64,000 bases of DNA from Paraphysomonas bandaiensis (taxonomy: Eukaryota; Chrysophyceae): positions 25,064 to 89,063 of the forward strand of contig CBFFRP010000023.1 in the NCBI GenBank assembly GCA_965644295.1, written 5' to 3'. The notes under the pieces are model-generated. The model did no database searches and was not told the DNA's origin. It was given only the letters and a program-made list of their open reading frames with translations. Position 1 is the stretch's first letter. Every line of letters starts with the position of its first letter. The position numbers and the translations under genes were made by a program. This document shows, piece after piece, positions 22,822 through 36,491 of this stretch.

Positions 22822-24810
22822 ATGATGAGACTTAGTAAAGTTGTTGTGGGAGCTAGTCTCCTTGGCATGGCAAGTGCAGAATGCCCTAATGCTTGCAGCA
22901 GCCACGGTATTTGCACTAATTATGACATGTGCGAGTGCTATCGCAATTGGATGGCAAACGACTGTTCAGAACGTGTCTGCCAGTTCGGACTTGCCCACGT
23001 TGATACTCCTAAGGGAGATCTGGATGCCTCTTCTGGTGCTTTGACTGGACCTGGAGTAACTGTTGTGACTAACAGTGAAGTGTATCCTTACGGTACCACC
23101 GAGCAGTTTCCCAACATGGTCGACTCTGCTGGCAACGTTATGACTGAGTCCGCTCACTACTACATGGAATGCTCTAACAAGGGTCTCTGCGATCGTGAGA
23201 CTGGTACCTGTGAATGCTTTCCTGGATATGAGGGATCTGCTTGCCAGCGCGCCTCCTGCCCGTCCTCTGGTGGAGGTGTATGCAGTGGACACGGTACATG
23301 TGACACTATTAAGGAGATTGCACGAGCAGACAACAATAACATATATGAGCTTTGGGACGAGCACTCAACTCTTGGTTGTGTTTGTGACGCTGGTTATTAC
23401 GGCCCTGATTGCTCTTTGCGGAGATGCAAGTATGGAGCTGATCCTCTCTATGCTGACGATTCAACTGCCACCCAGAGAGTGTCTAACTGGACCTACGGTT
23501 TCTACTCTTACACTGCGCGTTCTGATATGGTAGTCAGTGGAAACTACTCTCTAGTTTTCTATGATGTGTTTGGTGAGGACTGGAGAACAGAGGCCATTAC
23601 CTGGAGTGATGGATGTGACGAAGTTATTTCCAAACTTGAAGCTATTCCTAATGATGTCATTCCTGGTAACAGTGTTGAATGTCTAGATCAGGACGAAAAT
23701 ACTGTTTACGCTGGTAGGGTTCCTCCTGATAATGGCAGTGGTAGCAGCTACTATTTTTACAAGGTTATTACTCTTGTTTTCCCCAAGAATCCAGGAAAGC
23801 TCAAGCAGATGGAAGTTGATATCTACCTTGACGGACCCCGCCCAACACTTGTGTCTAACGAGACTGATAGCACCCTCTCGACATTTGTTCACGCCAATGG
23901 CTTCACTGGTGAGTTTGTCGATTATGTTCCTGATTACTGTGAAGGTGTTGAGGTGACAATCACCAGTACTGGCAATCAATATCGACTTGCATCTCTGACC
24001 ACAAAGGAAACTATCCTTCTGAAGAGATGTCTTGGTGATGCCGATGGTGATACTACAGCTTCTGGTCAGCAGGATGAGGTGTACAACTGGGACTATGGTA
24101 CAAGAATTACTCCTCATCTTATCAAGCTTGTCGAAGCTACTGAATCACCTTTCACCCGTATCTGTAACTCTACCGATCAGTACTTCCAGCATAAGAGCAG
24201 TTTAGATTGGTGTGAAAACGACGGTCCTGCTGGGTTTTATGCCCCTCTTATTTACGACGATGCTACTGGTAACTTTGAGATTTTCAATCAGCTGAACACC
24301 ATTTACTCGTCCACAACACCGTTCAGAGTGTTTACTACAACCGGAAGACTCAAGCGTATAAATGAAGACAGTGACATTGAGCACGATGGTGTTTTCGGCA
24401 AGAAGGTATATTACTCTATCTCCACTGGCGATGACATTGCCATTGACTGCGAGACCAATACCAACAGCACAACAGGCGACTGCCTCAACAAGGGCGACCT
24501 TGCTATGTTCTTTAATCCCGTCAACCCTGTCAGAAACCCTGAGTTCCACAACATGTACACCATCGAGAAAGTTGCTAGAGACAGAAACTCAACCGACTAC
24601 ACGGCTCATACCGAAATCACTCTTGATATTGGTATCAACTTTGCTCACATTGAAGAGGCCTATATCTACAAGTTTTACCCTCCCACTGGTGTCAGCTGGG
24701 CCGCAGAGTGTTCTGACCGTGGTGTGTGCGATTCCTCCACTGGTCTTTGCCAATGCTTTGCGGGTTATACTTCTGATGATTGCTCTGTGCAGAACACTCT
24801 CGCTAAGTAG
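22822..24810 (+). CDS. Secreted EGF-like repeat protein of stramenopile type
   Basis: Intronless, 662 aa. Residues 1-19 are a signal peptide (MMRLSKVVVGASLLGMASA). Cys-rich EGF-like modules follow: CPNACSSHGICTNYDMCECY, then CSNKGLCDRETGTCECFPGY, then a GHGTC module leading to CVCDAGYYGPDCSLRRCKYG. The middle 400 residues form an extracellular region with several N-glycosylation sequons and few cysteines. A final module CSDRGVCDSSTGLCQCFAGY ends close to the C-terminus. The order, and the CKYGADPLY motif, are as I recall for large families in diatoms, oomycetes and brown algae. No transmembrane helix or GPI signal is evident after the last module, so it is probably secreted or cell-wall/matrix. 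Its codon use looks more biased than that of neighbouring genes, consistent with high expression. Start could also be the second Met. Confidence 0.85.
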   Translation: MMRLSKVVVGASLLGMASAECPNACSSHGICTNYDMCECYRNWMANDCSERVCQFGLAHVDTPKGDLDASSGALTGPGVTVVTNSEVYPYGTTEQFPNMVDSAGNVMTESAHYYMECSNKGLCDRETGTCECFPGYEGSACQRASCPSSGGGVCSGHGTCDTIKEIARADNNNIYELWDEHSTLGCVCDAGYYGPDCSLRRCKYGADPLYADDSTATQRVSNWTYGFYSYTARSDMVVSGNYSLVFYDVFGEDWRTEAITWSDGCDEVISKLEAIPNDVIPGNSVECLDQDENTVYAGRVPPDNGSGSSYYFYKVITLVFPKNPGKLKQMEVDIYLDGPRPTLVSNETDSTLSTFVHANGFTGEFVDYVPDYCEGVEVTITSTGNQYRLASLTTKETILLKRCLGDADGDTTASGQQDEVYNWDYGTRITPHLIKLVEATESPFTRICNSTDQYFQHKSSLDWCENDGPAGFYAPLIYDDATGNFEIFNQLNTIYSSTTPFRVFTTTGRLKRINEDSDIEHDGVFGKKVYYSISTGDDIAIDCETNTNSTTGDCLNKGDLAMFFNPVNPVRNPEFHNMYTIEKVARDRNSTDYTAHTEITLDIGINFAHIEEAYIYKFYPPTGVSWAAECSDRGVCDSSTGLCQCFAGYTSDDCSVQNTLAK

Positions 24811-25145
24811 TCATTTGATTATGTTGGCTTGCTCTGTATGCGTTCGAAGTACTAATATATAACCTTATTCTATCATTAATAATGTATACTGATTTTTAAT
24901 ATTTGTAACGTTTCGTCTTCTATTTCTCTTTACTGGTAGTATAATTTCTTTTTCATTGGATAATTTATGCAGCTGAGTAAAAGTTCCTCACCAGCTACTT
25001 GGAATTTTATTTGCTCTTAGGGGCAGTTATTTCCTCTACCACCAAGCAAAAGCTATATTCAACCGCATGCTTTGTTTTCAAGTATTGTGTTTGAAATCAG
25101 TACCTACTTGCGTCTTCTTTTATCTCTTGGTCCCTCATTAATAAC
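24811..25145. other. 3' flank of EGF-protein gene
   Basis: AT-rich sequence with no recognisable gene. It separates the EGF-protein gene from the decayed copia element. Confidence 0.55.
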
Positions 25146-27944
25146 TTAAGTGGAACTCCTAATTTTCTCTCCAAGATTTCTGTTTCTCTGCTCCATATAT
25201 GATAAACCGACCAATGACTTTGTATAAATATCTGCTGCTTGTTGCGATGTATGCACATGCACTAACTTAATCGAATTGAACTGATTGGGATCCACGTGCT
25301 CTCTCACTATGTAATACTTAATCTCAATGTGCTTCGACTTCTTGTGAAACATTGGGTTTTCGGCCCTAACCACCCTCTGCGCAAGATCCTCTGTCATCTT
25401 CTTTATGTCAGCAATGTGAATAGGAGTTTTATCCTCCACTTGAACCTGGTTACCAGTACAAGTATGATACTGTAAACTGTAGATGATTCACAGCAATATA
25501 GAGTGTTGTATGATTTCACGTTCTTTACACGTTTTAACGTAATTTTAATTCAATTTATACTCGCGGTTTGCTTGTGTTAGGAGGCAGTTTCACCGGTTTG
25601 GTGTTCTGGACAGTGTATTCTCGGTTTGGGAAACACTTTAAATTCAGAAAACGTTGTAAACACGGTCTTTCTCATCAGAAAGATTACTCGATCTGATTTG
25701 CTGGATTTATTTATTAGGGTTTTCGATCGAGAATTACTACGTTTGAGACCAACTGCTTTGAGTTCTATGTATTATTCAGTATACTTTTCGATGTCTGCAG
25801 CGTGAATGTAGTGTCACCGCTGTTGTCCACTAGACCACGGTACGCTGCGATTAGACCTTTTCTGAGCTTTATTTGAGTCGTTACATATGTTAATCCATTG
25901 TCTGGGTCTACATAATATGCAAGACCTATGAGATATTTGAAACTTTCTACTGTCCTGGAGATCTCATTCTCAATGAAGATCTCATTTACCGCCTTAAAAT
26001 ATCTCTTATCCGCTGGTGGAACACATTCGTTGAAAAATACATGTCCTGATATGTAGGACCATCCTCTCGATAGCCCATAAAATACCCAGTCCAGCTATGT
26101 CTGTCCCAGTTGTTCTTTCGGAGACTGGAGTCGATATTGACAAAGCATTTACATCCCCATATATTCTGGCATAACTCAAGTCTGGCACCTCATTTTCAAT
26201 AAATTGCAACGGAGACATAAATCCTTTTGCTGTCTGACAGGATGGTAGCCTGCTGTTCTTCATGTGTGTGGACGTCTTCATAGCTTGTTCCCAGAAATTT
26301 GCTGGAAGGCCGGAATCCATCAAGCTGCTGAGTTCTCGTTCTTTAATAGTCCTCCATGGGCGTTCCTGGAATGGGTTATCCACGGGTATAAGGGGAGTTG
26401 AAAGTTCACGTGTGGCCCCTATGGATCTCAGATATTCTAGTACTCTTCTTCTTGATACCAGTTCCTTCCCGCCGTCCGCATGATGATAATGTTGTTGTAG
26501 CCTTTTGCCCTTATACTATATGTAGATAAGCAACAACTTTCTGGATGGATTGGATGACAAAATCTTCATCTCTCGTTGGTCCGTATGAGTCCCACTGGTG
26601 CCTTGATGCTACATAGCAATCCCGAGTACGTAGTATCGGTTTCCGGTAACAATTGCATCGGGGGCATGCGACCCTGAGAAATCTGCTACTATGAGCTCCT
26701 CCAGCTCCTTCGCTCTTCTCATTCTTTTCAGCAACATTTGGCGGGTGGCGTTCCTGTGTTTACGTCTATGGGATTTTATCGCACGTCCATCACATAAAAA
26801 GCCAGAGGTAGAGATGCAATACCGCTTGATACCGGTTATTAGATGAGCTTTTATTGCCTTCTGTATGAGCCCTATATATGGAAGCATGGGCAAGTCTTTT
26901 ATGAGTTAAGACTGCAGATGGTCCAAAGGCAGTTGAGGCAAGAGGTGAGATTCGTCAATGGGAGTACCGAGGTCTGATAGTGGAATTTCGTATATAGGCC
27001 TCCAACTCGCTGGCCTTTGCCTATCAGTATGCCATCTTTGATTATCTTGACGGACTGGTTTCTGAATGTAATCTCATATCCAAGGTCGTCCAGTTGGCTA
27101 CTAATTAATAGAAACGAGTGTCCTAGAAGCTTGGTCCACGTGCTTGCACTTATAGGGATAATACCGAGTATTCCATGACCTGAAGAGGTCATAGTCGATC
27201 CTGACTTTTAGCTGTTTGAATATATCAGTAAGGCATTCCACACAATTGGTGAGGTATCCGGCTTCAGGTGTGATATTGAGACTGTGCAACCAGAATCAAG
27301 AGATCCCATTCCGGCTTTTTGATCACAAACGAAGTGTGATTCATCGCTCTTATATTGAGTATAAACAACTCCTCCATAATCTCTTTCTTTCTGCTGTCCT
27401 GAAGAAGGGCCACTGTCTTCATAATCTGCTAATTGGTCAGATTCGTCATTTTCAGTTCTCTGATGAGTCTGGAATCTAACTTTTTTGAATTTCTTACTGG
27501 TTGATTTGTTTCCAGAGGAATTCTTCATTTGTTGGATCCTTTCCAGGAGTGCTTGCATTTTGAAGCGATATGGCCTTTTCCTTCTCATCGGAAACACTTG
27601 ATATCTTTATCAGCTCTCTTGTCATGTTTGGGTTTCTGAAAGATGTCCCCTTTTTGCGCTTGTAATTCGCTTTATTTTTGAAGCTGCAAGCTGAATACTG
27701 TCGGTTTTTGTTTCGTCGTTGCTTGGAGGTTGATTGGGGTTAGGGTTAGGGTTAGGGTTAGTATTCCATGATCGTTCTGTAGAGTATAAACGATCTTCGG
27801 CTTGCGATAGAACCACGCACGGCACTTCTTCTGCCACCTGGAGAAGTTCTTCGCATCGAATTTCGGCATTGAGTCTTTCGCTTGTCGGTTGTCGGTTGTC
27901 GAATCCGAGTCGGTTGAATCGTAACTAGTAACTTTCACTGACAT
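25146..27944 (-). mobile_element. Decayed Ty1/copia retrotransposon remnant
   Basis: Read on the minus strand the pieces follow copia order. A gag start at 27944 (MSVKVTSYDSTDSDST, then KNFSRWQKKCRAWFYRKP) is followed by a basic gag region. A protease motif SLDSGCTVSI lies near 27300. Next come integrase zinc-binding and core fragments near 26890-26610 and 26383-26006 (FMSPLQFIENEVPDLSYARI). Last is the RNase H end at 25439-25146 (HKKSKHIEIKYYIVREHV, then LVHVHTSQQAADIYTKSL). Multiple stops and frameshifts interrupt it. Most of the reverse transcriptase is missing. I could not identify flanking LTRs. A four-unit TTAGGG array interrupts the gag region (listed separately). Confidence 0.85.
27736..27761 (+). 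repeat. Interstitial telomere-like repeat (TTAGGG)4
   Basis: The run reads GGGG followed by four tandem TTAGGG/TTAG units. It lies inside the gag part of the decayed copia element, where the minus-strand translation becomes LTLTLTLTP between recognisable gag segments. The sequence matches the TTAGGG telomere of many eukaryotes, including stramenopiles. Confidence 0.9.
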
Positions 27945-28609
27945 CTCGCTACCTAATAAAGAATTGATCTTAGTAATAGTAAAACAATGTTGTGATTATT
28001 AGAGTGTATATAAGTAATGAACACAGTGAAGTGAGAATAATGAATAACAATATAGAACATAACTATCATACACAACGGAATAGTTAGAAGTGTAACTGAT
28101 AATGACGACGTTATGATGACGATCATGTATCTTCAACAGATACTCTCTCTAATTCAGTTCATGATATATTCCATTGAACATTCTAACTCACAGATACAAT
28201 TTTGTATTAAGCTGATTCCTAATAGTATTCCAACAAATAATTGAAATTGAGACAGCAAGTAATTTTCTACAACCTGCGTCAATTAATTGATACGCAGCCC
28301 TGATTGATGTGGGACGCTATGTAGCAAGAGTATTACGATATATTGTTCCCTAGCCCTGAAACTTTTTAAATAGTACACGATGTGGTCTTGTAGTGTGTAT
28401 TGTGTATGATATATTATGACATACTGCATACTGCAGAGGAGCTTTAAACTTCAACATGAAGTTCCGTGACATATATTGCCTCGTTAATAAAACAAATAGC
28501 CGCGTATGCAGAATTCTTTAATAGTTTATTCGCCTCATATATGTATTATTACAGCCAAAATAAAAGTACCCAATGGAATTAGGACAGCTCACACTTGGTG
28601 TTGATCCAG
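27945..28609. other. Intergenic with MITE fragments
   Basis: No gene is supported. A right-end fragment of the hAT-like MITE (ending ..TTGATACGCAGCCCTG) occurs near 28287-28308, and a palindromic-family end (GATATATTGTTCCCTAGCCC) near 28338-28360. Confidence 0.6.
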
Positions 28610-29916
28610 CTAGCCTACCGTTGCATTGCCCAAAGGGGCCTTACACACTCCATTTCCTATAGTAAGTACGGTTAAGACAAAATTCAATGTGAGATGTTTG
28701 GTACCAATTTTAAATACATGTGACGACCACATGGCGACTCCATCTTCAGAGGTGCGCATCTATACCACCACCGCCAAAATCAGAAAATATATAGCACAGT
28801 AACAGGTAATTCTTACGTCAGGCAGAATTTTCTCTAGAATCTTTTTCTTAGCCACAGCCGACGGCGCAGCTGGTTCTCCGTCAAATCCATCGAATGTGAC
28901 TCTGTCTCCAACTGCAGCATTCTCTGGGGGCTCAAGGAGCTTCACAACGGAATGGTCGACATTGCTTGCACACACAACCATTCCCTATAATAGAATTACA
29001 AAAACAAACCATTCAATACAATTAGTACCTGAGACTTAAAGCCAACCATTGTGCGGTCTTTGAGGTTCGCAAGCACAATAACTAGTCTACCTTCCATTTC
29101 CTCAGGCTTGTAGTGCGCCCGGAGGCCGGATGCAATCGAACGATGTCCAGTAGACTCGCCTAAGTCGATTTCTTCGCATAGCAACTTCTCAGCATCAGGA
29201 TGCTCCCAGCAACGCACAATGCGCCCTACTCGAAAGTCAAGCTTTGAGGGGTCTAGTTCACTTGAAGCAGGATTCGAGGGTGCTGGTTTCTTCTCCTTGG
29301 GTTTAGCGGCCTTCTCAGCCTTCGGCTTGGTAGTCTCCCCACCCTTAGAATTTGCCGCGACAGAAGAATTATCTACCGTCTTATCCTTCTTGACAACTTT
29401 CTTACCATCGGCTACAGACTTTTGGGCTGCTTCAGGTAGTGTATGCTTTCCGAGTACGGGGAAAAGAGTTGGTGAGATCTGGCGGCCAACCACACCTGTA
29501 CAACCAGTACAAAGACTGCTGATGTGTAAGACCCATCTGTAAACCTCGGGATAAGTAGGAATCTCCTTAATATGGACTTGTAAGCACTCAAACACCGCAA
29601 CATCTGCTACGGAGAATGCGGTGTTAACAAGATACGATCTTGTGCACAAGAAATGATTCAGAGTCTCCAGCACAGCTTGAATATTTTCCTTATTTTCAGA
29701 TATACGTTTCGAGAGTGAGAGCCACTGTGAAACCTCCGCATCAGAGGTGCAGTTATCTATTAGCTGAGGACAACTCTTTCTAATCTCAGCTTTGAGCTGA
29801 GTGTGCGGCTGGTGGCCATCACTCTCTATCTTGCCACACTGAATAAGAGCTAGTATTCTATTTATTCTCTCCATATCAGAGTTTTGCATAATGTGTTTGC
29901 TAATATATGCCAGCAA
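28610..29916 (-). CDS. AIMP1/EMAPII/Arc1p-like tRNA-binding synthetase cofactor
   Basis: Aminoacyl-tRNA synthetase-interacting proteins of this family bind tRNA with an OB-fold EMAPII domain and scaffold synthetases through an N-terminal GST-like domain. Exons on the minus strand are 29916-29029, 28984-28817, 28759-28705 and 28656-28610, giving about 385 aa. Residues 50-170 resemble a GST C-terminal domain (LETLNHFLCTRSYLV, FSVADVAVFECLQVHIKEIP, YPEVYRWVLHI). A Lys/Ala/Pro-rich linker follows. The EMAPII-like OB fold starts LDFRVGRIVRCWEHPDAEKL, then CEEIDLGE, RSIASGLRAHYKPEEMEGR and VVLANLKDR-like IVLANLKDRTMVGFKSQGMV. Splicing of the last two short exons gives FKIGNGVCKAPLGNATVG, the family's usual C-terminal motif. 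A later Met (MQNSD or MERIN) could be the true start. Confidence 0.9.
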
Positions 29917-29937
29917 TGATCAGTGTCGGTGTCATAT

Positions 29938-29992
29938 ATATGTATGTATGTCTGTAGCCTTACGACATGTATGTATGTATGTATGTATGTAT
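29938..29992 (+). repeat. Short ATGT tetranucleotide repeat
   Basis: Two short blocks of ATGT units (about 29940-29953 and 29968-29992) in the divergent gap between the AIMP1-like gene and the small unknown gene. Confidence 0.85.
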
Positions 29993-30364
29993 GTAGAGGT
30001 ACACGTCGAAGATGGTATTGTGTGGCTGGACTATTCCTCACGATATGATTGGCTGCTTTCGTTTACTATAAAACTCTATGAAATATCTCCTTAACTTGAT
30101 TAAAACCCCGCAATTATTGGGGTTTTAAGTTCGAAATATCGAGGTATTGCTAACTATAGCGCTTTTTTTACATATAGATCACCAGAAACGGCCCATGTAT
30201 GTACAGTAGGTAGATGTATGCATGTATGTATCTGTAGTTTGTGTGTCGTTATCGTTACTGATGGTGGCACAGATCCACACCGAGCAGTTCCCTCGAAAAA
30301 GTAAGTTCTATTGACTATTAAATAAGAGTGATTATTCGACTCTTTGTGAGGGGATTATATTACA

Positions 30365-30966
30365 ATGGAGAGGATGGAGCCTAAAAGACAGCCGACATCT
30401 CCTATTCCCCTTATTCACACTAGAAATTATGCCAATCCATCTAAATCGGGGGGATATTACAAACAACCATCACTCGAACACCTTCCTGGGAGGTCATCAA
30501 TACCGAACTCACTTTTGTTGATTGACTCCAAAGATAAATATCACGTGAGGGAAGGGTTTGGTGCATCTGCACCACAAAAGAAGAAGCTAGAGCCACCAAA
30601 GCTCCTTGCGGCAAATGCCATGTTTGTCGAACCTTATGTGGAGCCTCCTACTCCAGTAGAGGACGCTGAAACCCAAACAGAGCCACAAATCTTCTTTAAA
30701 AAGGAAATGGAATCAATGAACGATTATCAGGAGTGGATTTCACAGAAGGTGGACCCTATCACAAAGGTACTGATGCCATATTATTCACTCTGATTAACTC
30801 TAACTCATTAACTTAGAAAATACGACTGGCATTGATTCAATCGAAACCGGAAGATATCCCGGAATTTTTGCAGGCATATATGATGTCACTTATTAATGAT
30901 ACAGCCCCTCCTTCGACAATCGATAGAGATGACTATCGGAGGGAACAGCGTAATGCCCATAAGTAG
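30365..30966 (+). CDS. Unknown small two-exon protein
   Basis: Exons 30365-30766 and 30817-30966, separated by a 50-nt intron, give 183 aa. The start MERMEPKRQP is the first ATG after the promoter gap. The N-terminal two thirds is Pro- and Lys-rich and probably disordered. The last 70 residues look helical (KKEMESMNDYQEWISQKVDP, then KIRLALIQSKPEDIPEFLQA). The KPEDIPEFLQAYM segment recalls the RIIa/Dpy-30-type dimerisation motifs of axonemal proteins, but one motif is not enough to assign it. It is divergent from the AIMP1-like gene with 448 bp between starts. I do not recognise the family. Confidence 0.6.
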
Positions 30967-33029
30967 AACTATATAGCATGTATGTACAGTGTTATCAGTT
31001 TAATGTGTGTGATAGTGTAATATAATAGAAGCAATAAGTTATAACCCAATCACCAGTTAAATTATGCCGTACGAATAATAGAACTGTATTATAACTGGAC
31101 GTATTGTCACTTATCTGTATCAGGACTAGGGAACAATATGTTGTAAAATATATTGATTGGTCGAGTAGAAAACTTTTCCATCAATAGTGTTACTGTTAAG
31201 CTAGCTCACAATATATTGCAATCAATATATCATGGTGTATAGTAACTACGTAACTACTACACACCAAACCCTTGTTATTTCATATATATCAGTGCTAGGG
31301 AACAAAACATTGCAATACTATTGTTAGACAACGCCCCAAACTTAATATTATAATAAGTTTTAAACAAAATATAAAATGTGTATTTAATTACTGATTAATG
31401 ATTCTAATATTATAAAAAGTATTATAATATTAAGTTTGGTGTTTGGAGTTTGGGGCCCTCAACAAAGTCGGACTCGTGGTGTCCTGGGGGTAAGTACCAG
31501 GTATTCATTTATGAAACTAAAGTGAGCCGCAAACGTAGACAGCAGATATTGTTTTACCTACGCAAAGCCGAATGCTTGTGTGGTACAAGGAATACCAACA
31601 TAAGTGTCTCATGTATAGACGTCTTTGGGCCTTTACTTGAATCCTGAAATGCTTGACTTAAATTTTCCGTTTGTTACTACTAAGCTAAAACGTTCCAAAT
31701 ATAGTCGTTATTTTAAAATTACTACTAAATAGAATTATTGCACACGTACTGAGCAAGTTTCTATATGTAGCTCAATGATTCCAGTGAGGTCCCTTATGTA
31801 TATATTTAGAGAATCGTATAGAATATTTATATATTTAGTAGGAATATTTATCAGGCTTTGCAGCCATTTTAAATTTAATAAAAACGTTGACGAAATTTAG
31901 TATCAACTAATAGTACCTTTTAGTTTGGTAGAAGCGTCGATAAAGCTTAGTAAGGACTAGTATATATTATTTGTTGAACAAGCAGTATTAGCAGCTAACG
32001 TAGAGTTATACACGTACGTAGTTTAGTATCAAATAATTGAAGCAGCAAAAGGTAATTATATTATGTATGTTGTGCGGGAGATCCCTTAATAATCAAGCGC
32101 AAACCCAATATCGCTTGTGAGGTATGTAAAATACATTTATATCTCTCTACATAACTTAATTATGTGCTCAGGGAACATTAATGTGAAGCACATGTTGATC
32201 TCCATCAAGAATCACAATGCAGCGAGGTCCCTCATCAACTTGAACCCACCGATGTCATGGTCCTTTGGAAGCTATGGAATTGCACCGGACATGGTCACGA
32301 GAAACTGTCCAATTCTCATTGGAATGTAACGTTATAATGTTATGTATTGCATGTATACAATATCTACATTTATCAATTGATGGCTAGAGTATGCTCCCAT
32401 GTTTGAATGAAAATTTTTATTTTTGACTAGGTGAATACCATAAAACCTAGTCATTATAAACTGAAAAAATGAATTATTAAATGACTAGGTTTTTCAACCG
32501 CTTGACTAGGTTTTACACCAATTTTGGTGTGACTAGGAAATTACACCAATTTGACTAGGTTTAATAATAGACCCCGCTTGGATTAATGAACGATTAAATT
32601 TTACGCAGCCCTAGTAATTTTATCTATTGATTTAAAGTTTAAAGTTTAAAGTGCCAAGTCAGGCAATGTATTGCACCTTGGTGCTAGCGGTGATGACAAG
32701 CAGCTTTCGTAGGGTTAATAAAAGTAAGTTATCAGAGTTCAGTACTAGTTAGTTAAACGCCTATTAAAGCATTAAAATAACAATAGACAAGAGTATTGCA
32801 ATATATGTTCCCGAACCCTGAAGCGAACTTATGACATATCCATGCTTGAAATATAACAGTATGTTTCTACAACATATTTGTAGTTAACAGTCCTTCAACC
32901 TTGATAAAATCAATCATCAAACAGTATTGCATTGTATCGTTATCACATTATATTACATTTTCGATCTACATCAACTCCTGAGATACAGCACAACATGTGC
33001 CACATCCATCTATTCAAACTATCACACGA
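30967..33029. other. Repeat-rich intergenic region
   Basis: No gene is supported. It holds palindromic-family copies near 31125-31250, 31293-31325 and 32790-32823; an inverted repeat with arms AAACTTAATATTATAATA around 31335-31440; a left part of the dispersed family at 31448-31650; a right part at 32650-32770; and tandem GACTAGGTTTT-type units at 32430-32570. A fragment ending ACGCAGCCCTAG near 32600-32611 matches the hAT-like MITE end. A few open frames of 60-70 codons occur and lack motifs. Confidence 0.6.
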
Positions 33030-34727
<1,698 letters not shown>

Positions 34728-34773
34728 TTAAATATACGAGGTTAGGCTCGTATGTACTGTATGTGGATGCATG

Positions 34774-34805
<32 letters not shown>

Positions 34806-35427
34806 TGTATGTATGTATGTATGTATGTATGTATGTATGTATGTATGTATGTATGTATGTATGTATGTATGTATGTATGTATGTATGTATGTATGTATGT
34901 ATGTATGTATGTATGTATGTATGTATGTATGTATGTATGTATGTATTTATGTATGATTGTATGTATGTATGTATGTATGTATGTATGTATGTATGTATGT
35001 ATGTATGTATGTATGTATGTATGTATGTATGCATGTATGTATGTATGTATGTATGTATGTATGTATGTATGTATGTATGTATGTATGTATGTATGTATGT
35101 ATGTATGTATGTATGTATGTATGTATGTATGTATGTATGTATGTATGTATGTATGTATGTATGTATGTATGTATGTATGTATGTATGTATGCATGTATGT
35201 ATGCATGTATGTATGCATGTATGTATGTATGTATGTATGTATGTATGTATGTATGTATGTATGTATGTATGTATGTATGTATGTATGTATGTATGTATGT
35301 ATGTATGTATGTATGTATGTATGTATGTATGTATGTATGTATGCATGTATGTATGTATGTATGTATGTATGTATGTATGTATGTATGTATGTATGTATGT
35401 ATGTATGTATGTATGTACAGTATGTAT
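34774..35427. repeat. ~650-bp (ATGT)n microsatellite
   Basis: An almost uninterrupted ATGT array with rare variants (ATTT/ATGA near 34946-34957, ATGC units near 35031, 35191-35215 and 35344). It fills most of the 902-bp gap between the katanin and hydrolase starts. The long open frames in all readings through it (poly-MYVC, poly-IHTY) are artefacts of the 4-bp unit giving a 12-bp codon cycle without stops. Confidence 0.97.
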
Positions 35428-35536
35428 AGGTAGGTAGGTACGTATGAGGCAGGCGTTTTTCTTTGCTTGTCCATGCAATTGTTGTGGAGGTTGTCGTGGA
35501 TTTATTGACAACTGCTATCGACATACTCTGCTTGCC

Positions 35537-36491
35537 ATGGCTGCATTTCTTGAAAATGATGATGCAAGTGACATACCGCAGATGGTCCATGACGTCGGAG
35601 GTATGAGCTATTATGACCGACCTCAGATTGATTCATCTTCGACGTCAAACTTGACGGAACCATTAGTTCTTATTCATGGATGGTACTGCAATGCCTTCAT
35701 TTGATGTGACTAACCTCTCATTCATTAGGCTTCACTCCTGGAAAGTTTGGTGTCCACTTTTGAAGGAGATGAAAACTCAACGCCGTATAATTGCCATAAC
35801 TCTTCGTGGATGGGGCGATTCAGCCAAATCTGGGCCGTATACAATTGATTCATACTCGAATGATGTTGCATATATACTGAAGCAGCTAGGGATTACGCGT
35901 TGTGTAATAGCTGGTCATGGAATGGGGGCACTTGTGGCCACCGTGTATGCTGCTCGCAGTAGTGAGAATGTGTCGGGGCTGATCCTTTGCAGTGCTACAT
36001 CCAAGATACCTCCACAGCATAGACCTAATCCTCCTGAAGGATTATCATTGCAATTATTAAACGACAAACTGTATGAATTATGTCCTAAAAGTTCTGATGA
36101 AATGTCAAACGATGTTAGAGATGTACTGTACTCAATCCAGTGCGATAGTCTGAAGCCGTTTATCGAAACTGACAGAATACCATCAGAATTAAGTAATATT
36201 ACTGTGGAGGAGACTCATAAAGCGTCACCACATGCAGTGCGTGAGTGCTTCCATAGTATGCTATTACAGGACTATTCAATAAACTTCGAAAAGATAACAT
36301 GCCCTGTGCTCGTCATATGGGGAACTGAAGACTGTTGGTTTGATGGCGAGCAACAAGATAAACTGAGGGGTGACCTTTGTAATGCAATATCTATTTCCTT
36401 TAAGGAGATTGTAGGGGGTTCACATGCTATAATTTGCACCCACGCAAGTGAGTGTGCAGATCTCTTGGACGACTGGATAGATTGTGAGTAA
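35537..36491 (+). CDS. Alpha/beta-hydrolase fold protein lacking the nucleophile Ser
   Basis: Exons 35537-35682 and 35729-36491 give 302 aa from MAAFLENDDASD; an upstream Met at 35444 would add a Cys-rich segment that begins just after the microsatellite and is less likely. Fold motifs: LVLIHGWLHSWKVWCPLL (oxyanion HG motif), TLRGWGDSAKSGPYTIDSYS, then the nucleophile elbow AGHGMGALVA, where the normal G-x-S-x-G has Gly (residue 113) in place of Ser. The acid loop VIWGTEDCWFDG and the histidine GGSHAII are retained. Without the serine it cannot work as a classical hydrolase; it may be a non-catalytic binding protein, or the sequence may carry an error. It resembles epoxide hydrolase/peroxidase-type members in overall layout. 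Confidence 0.85.

Noticed and set aside
31450-31647. 65-codon frame in repeat DNA
   Set aside because: It is read from the left part of the dispersed repeat; other copies do not keep the frame.
34752-35511. Long open frames of poly-MYVC or poly-IHTY across the ATGT array on both strands
   Set aside because: The 4-bp unit gives a 12-base codon cycle free of stops in every frame; there is no coding evidence.
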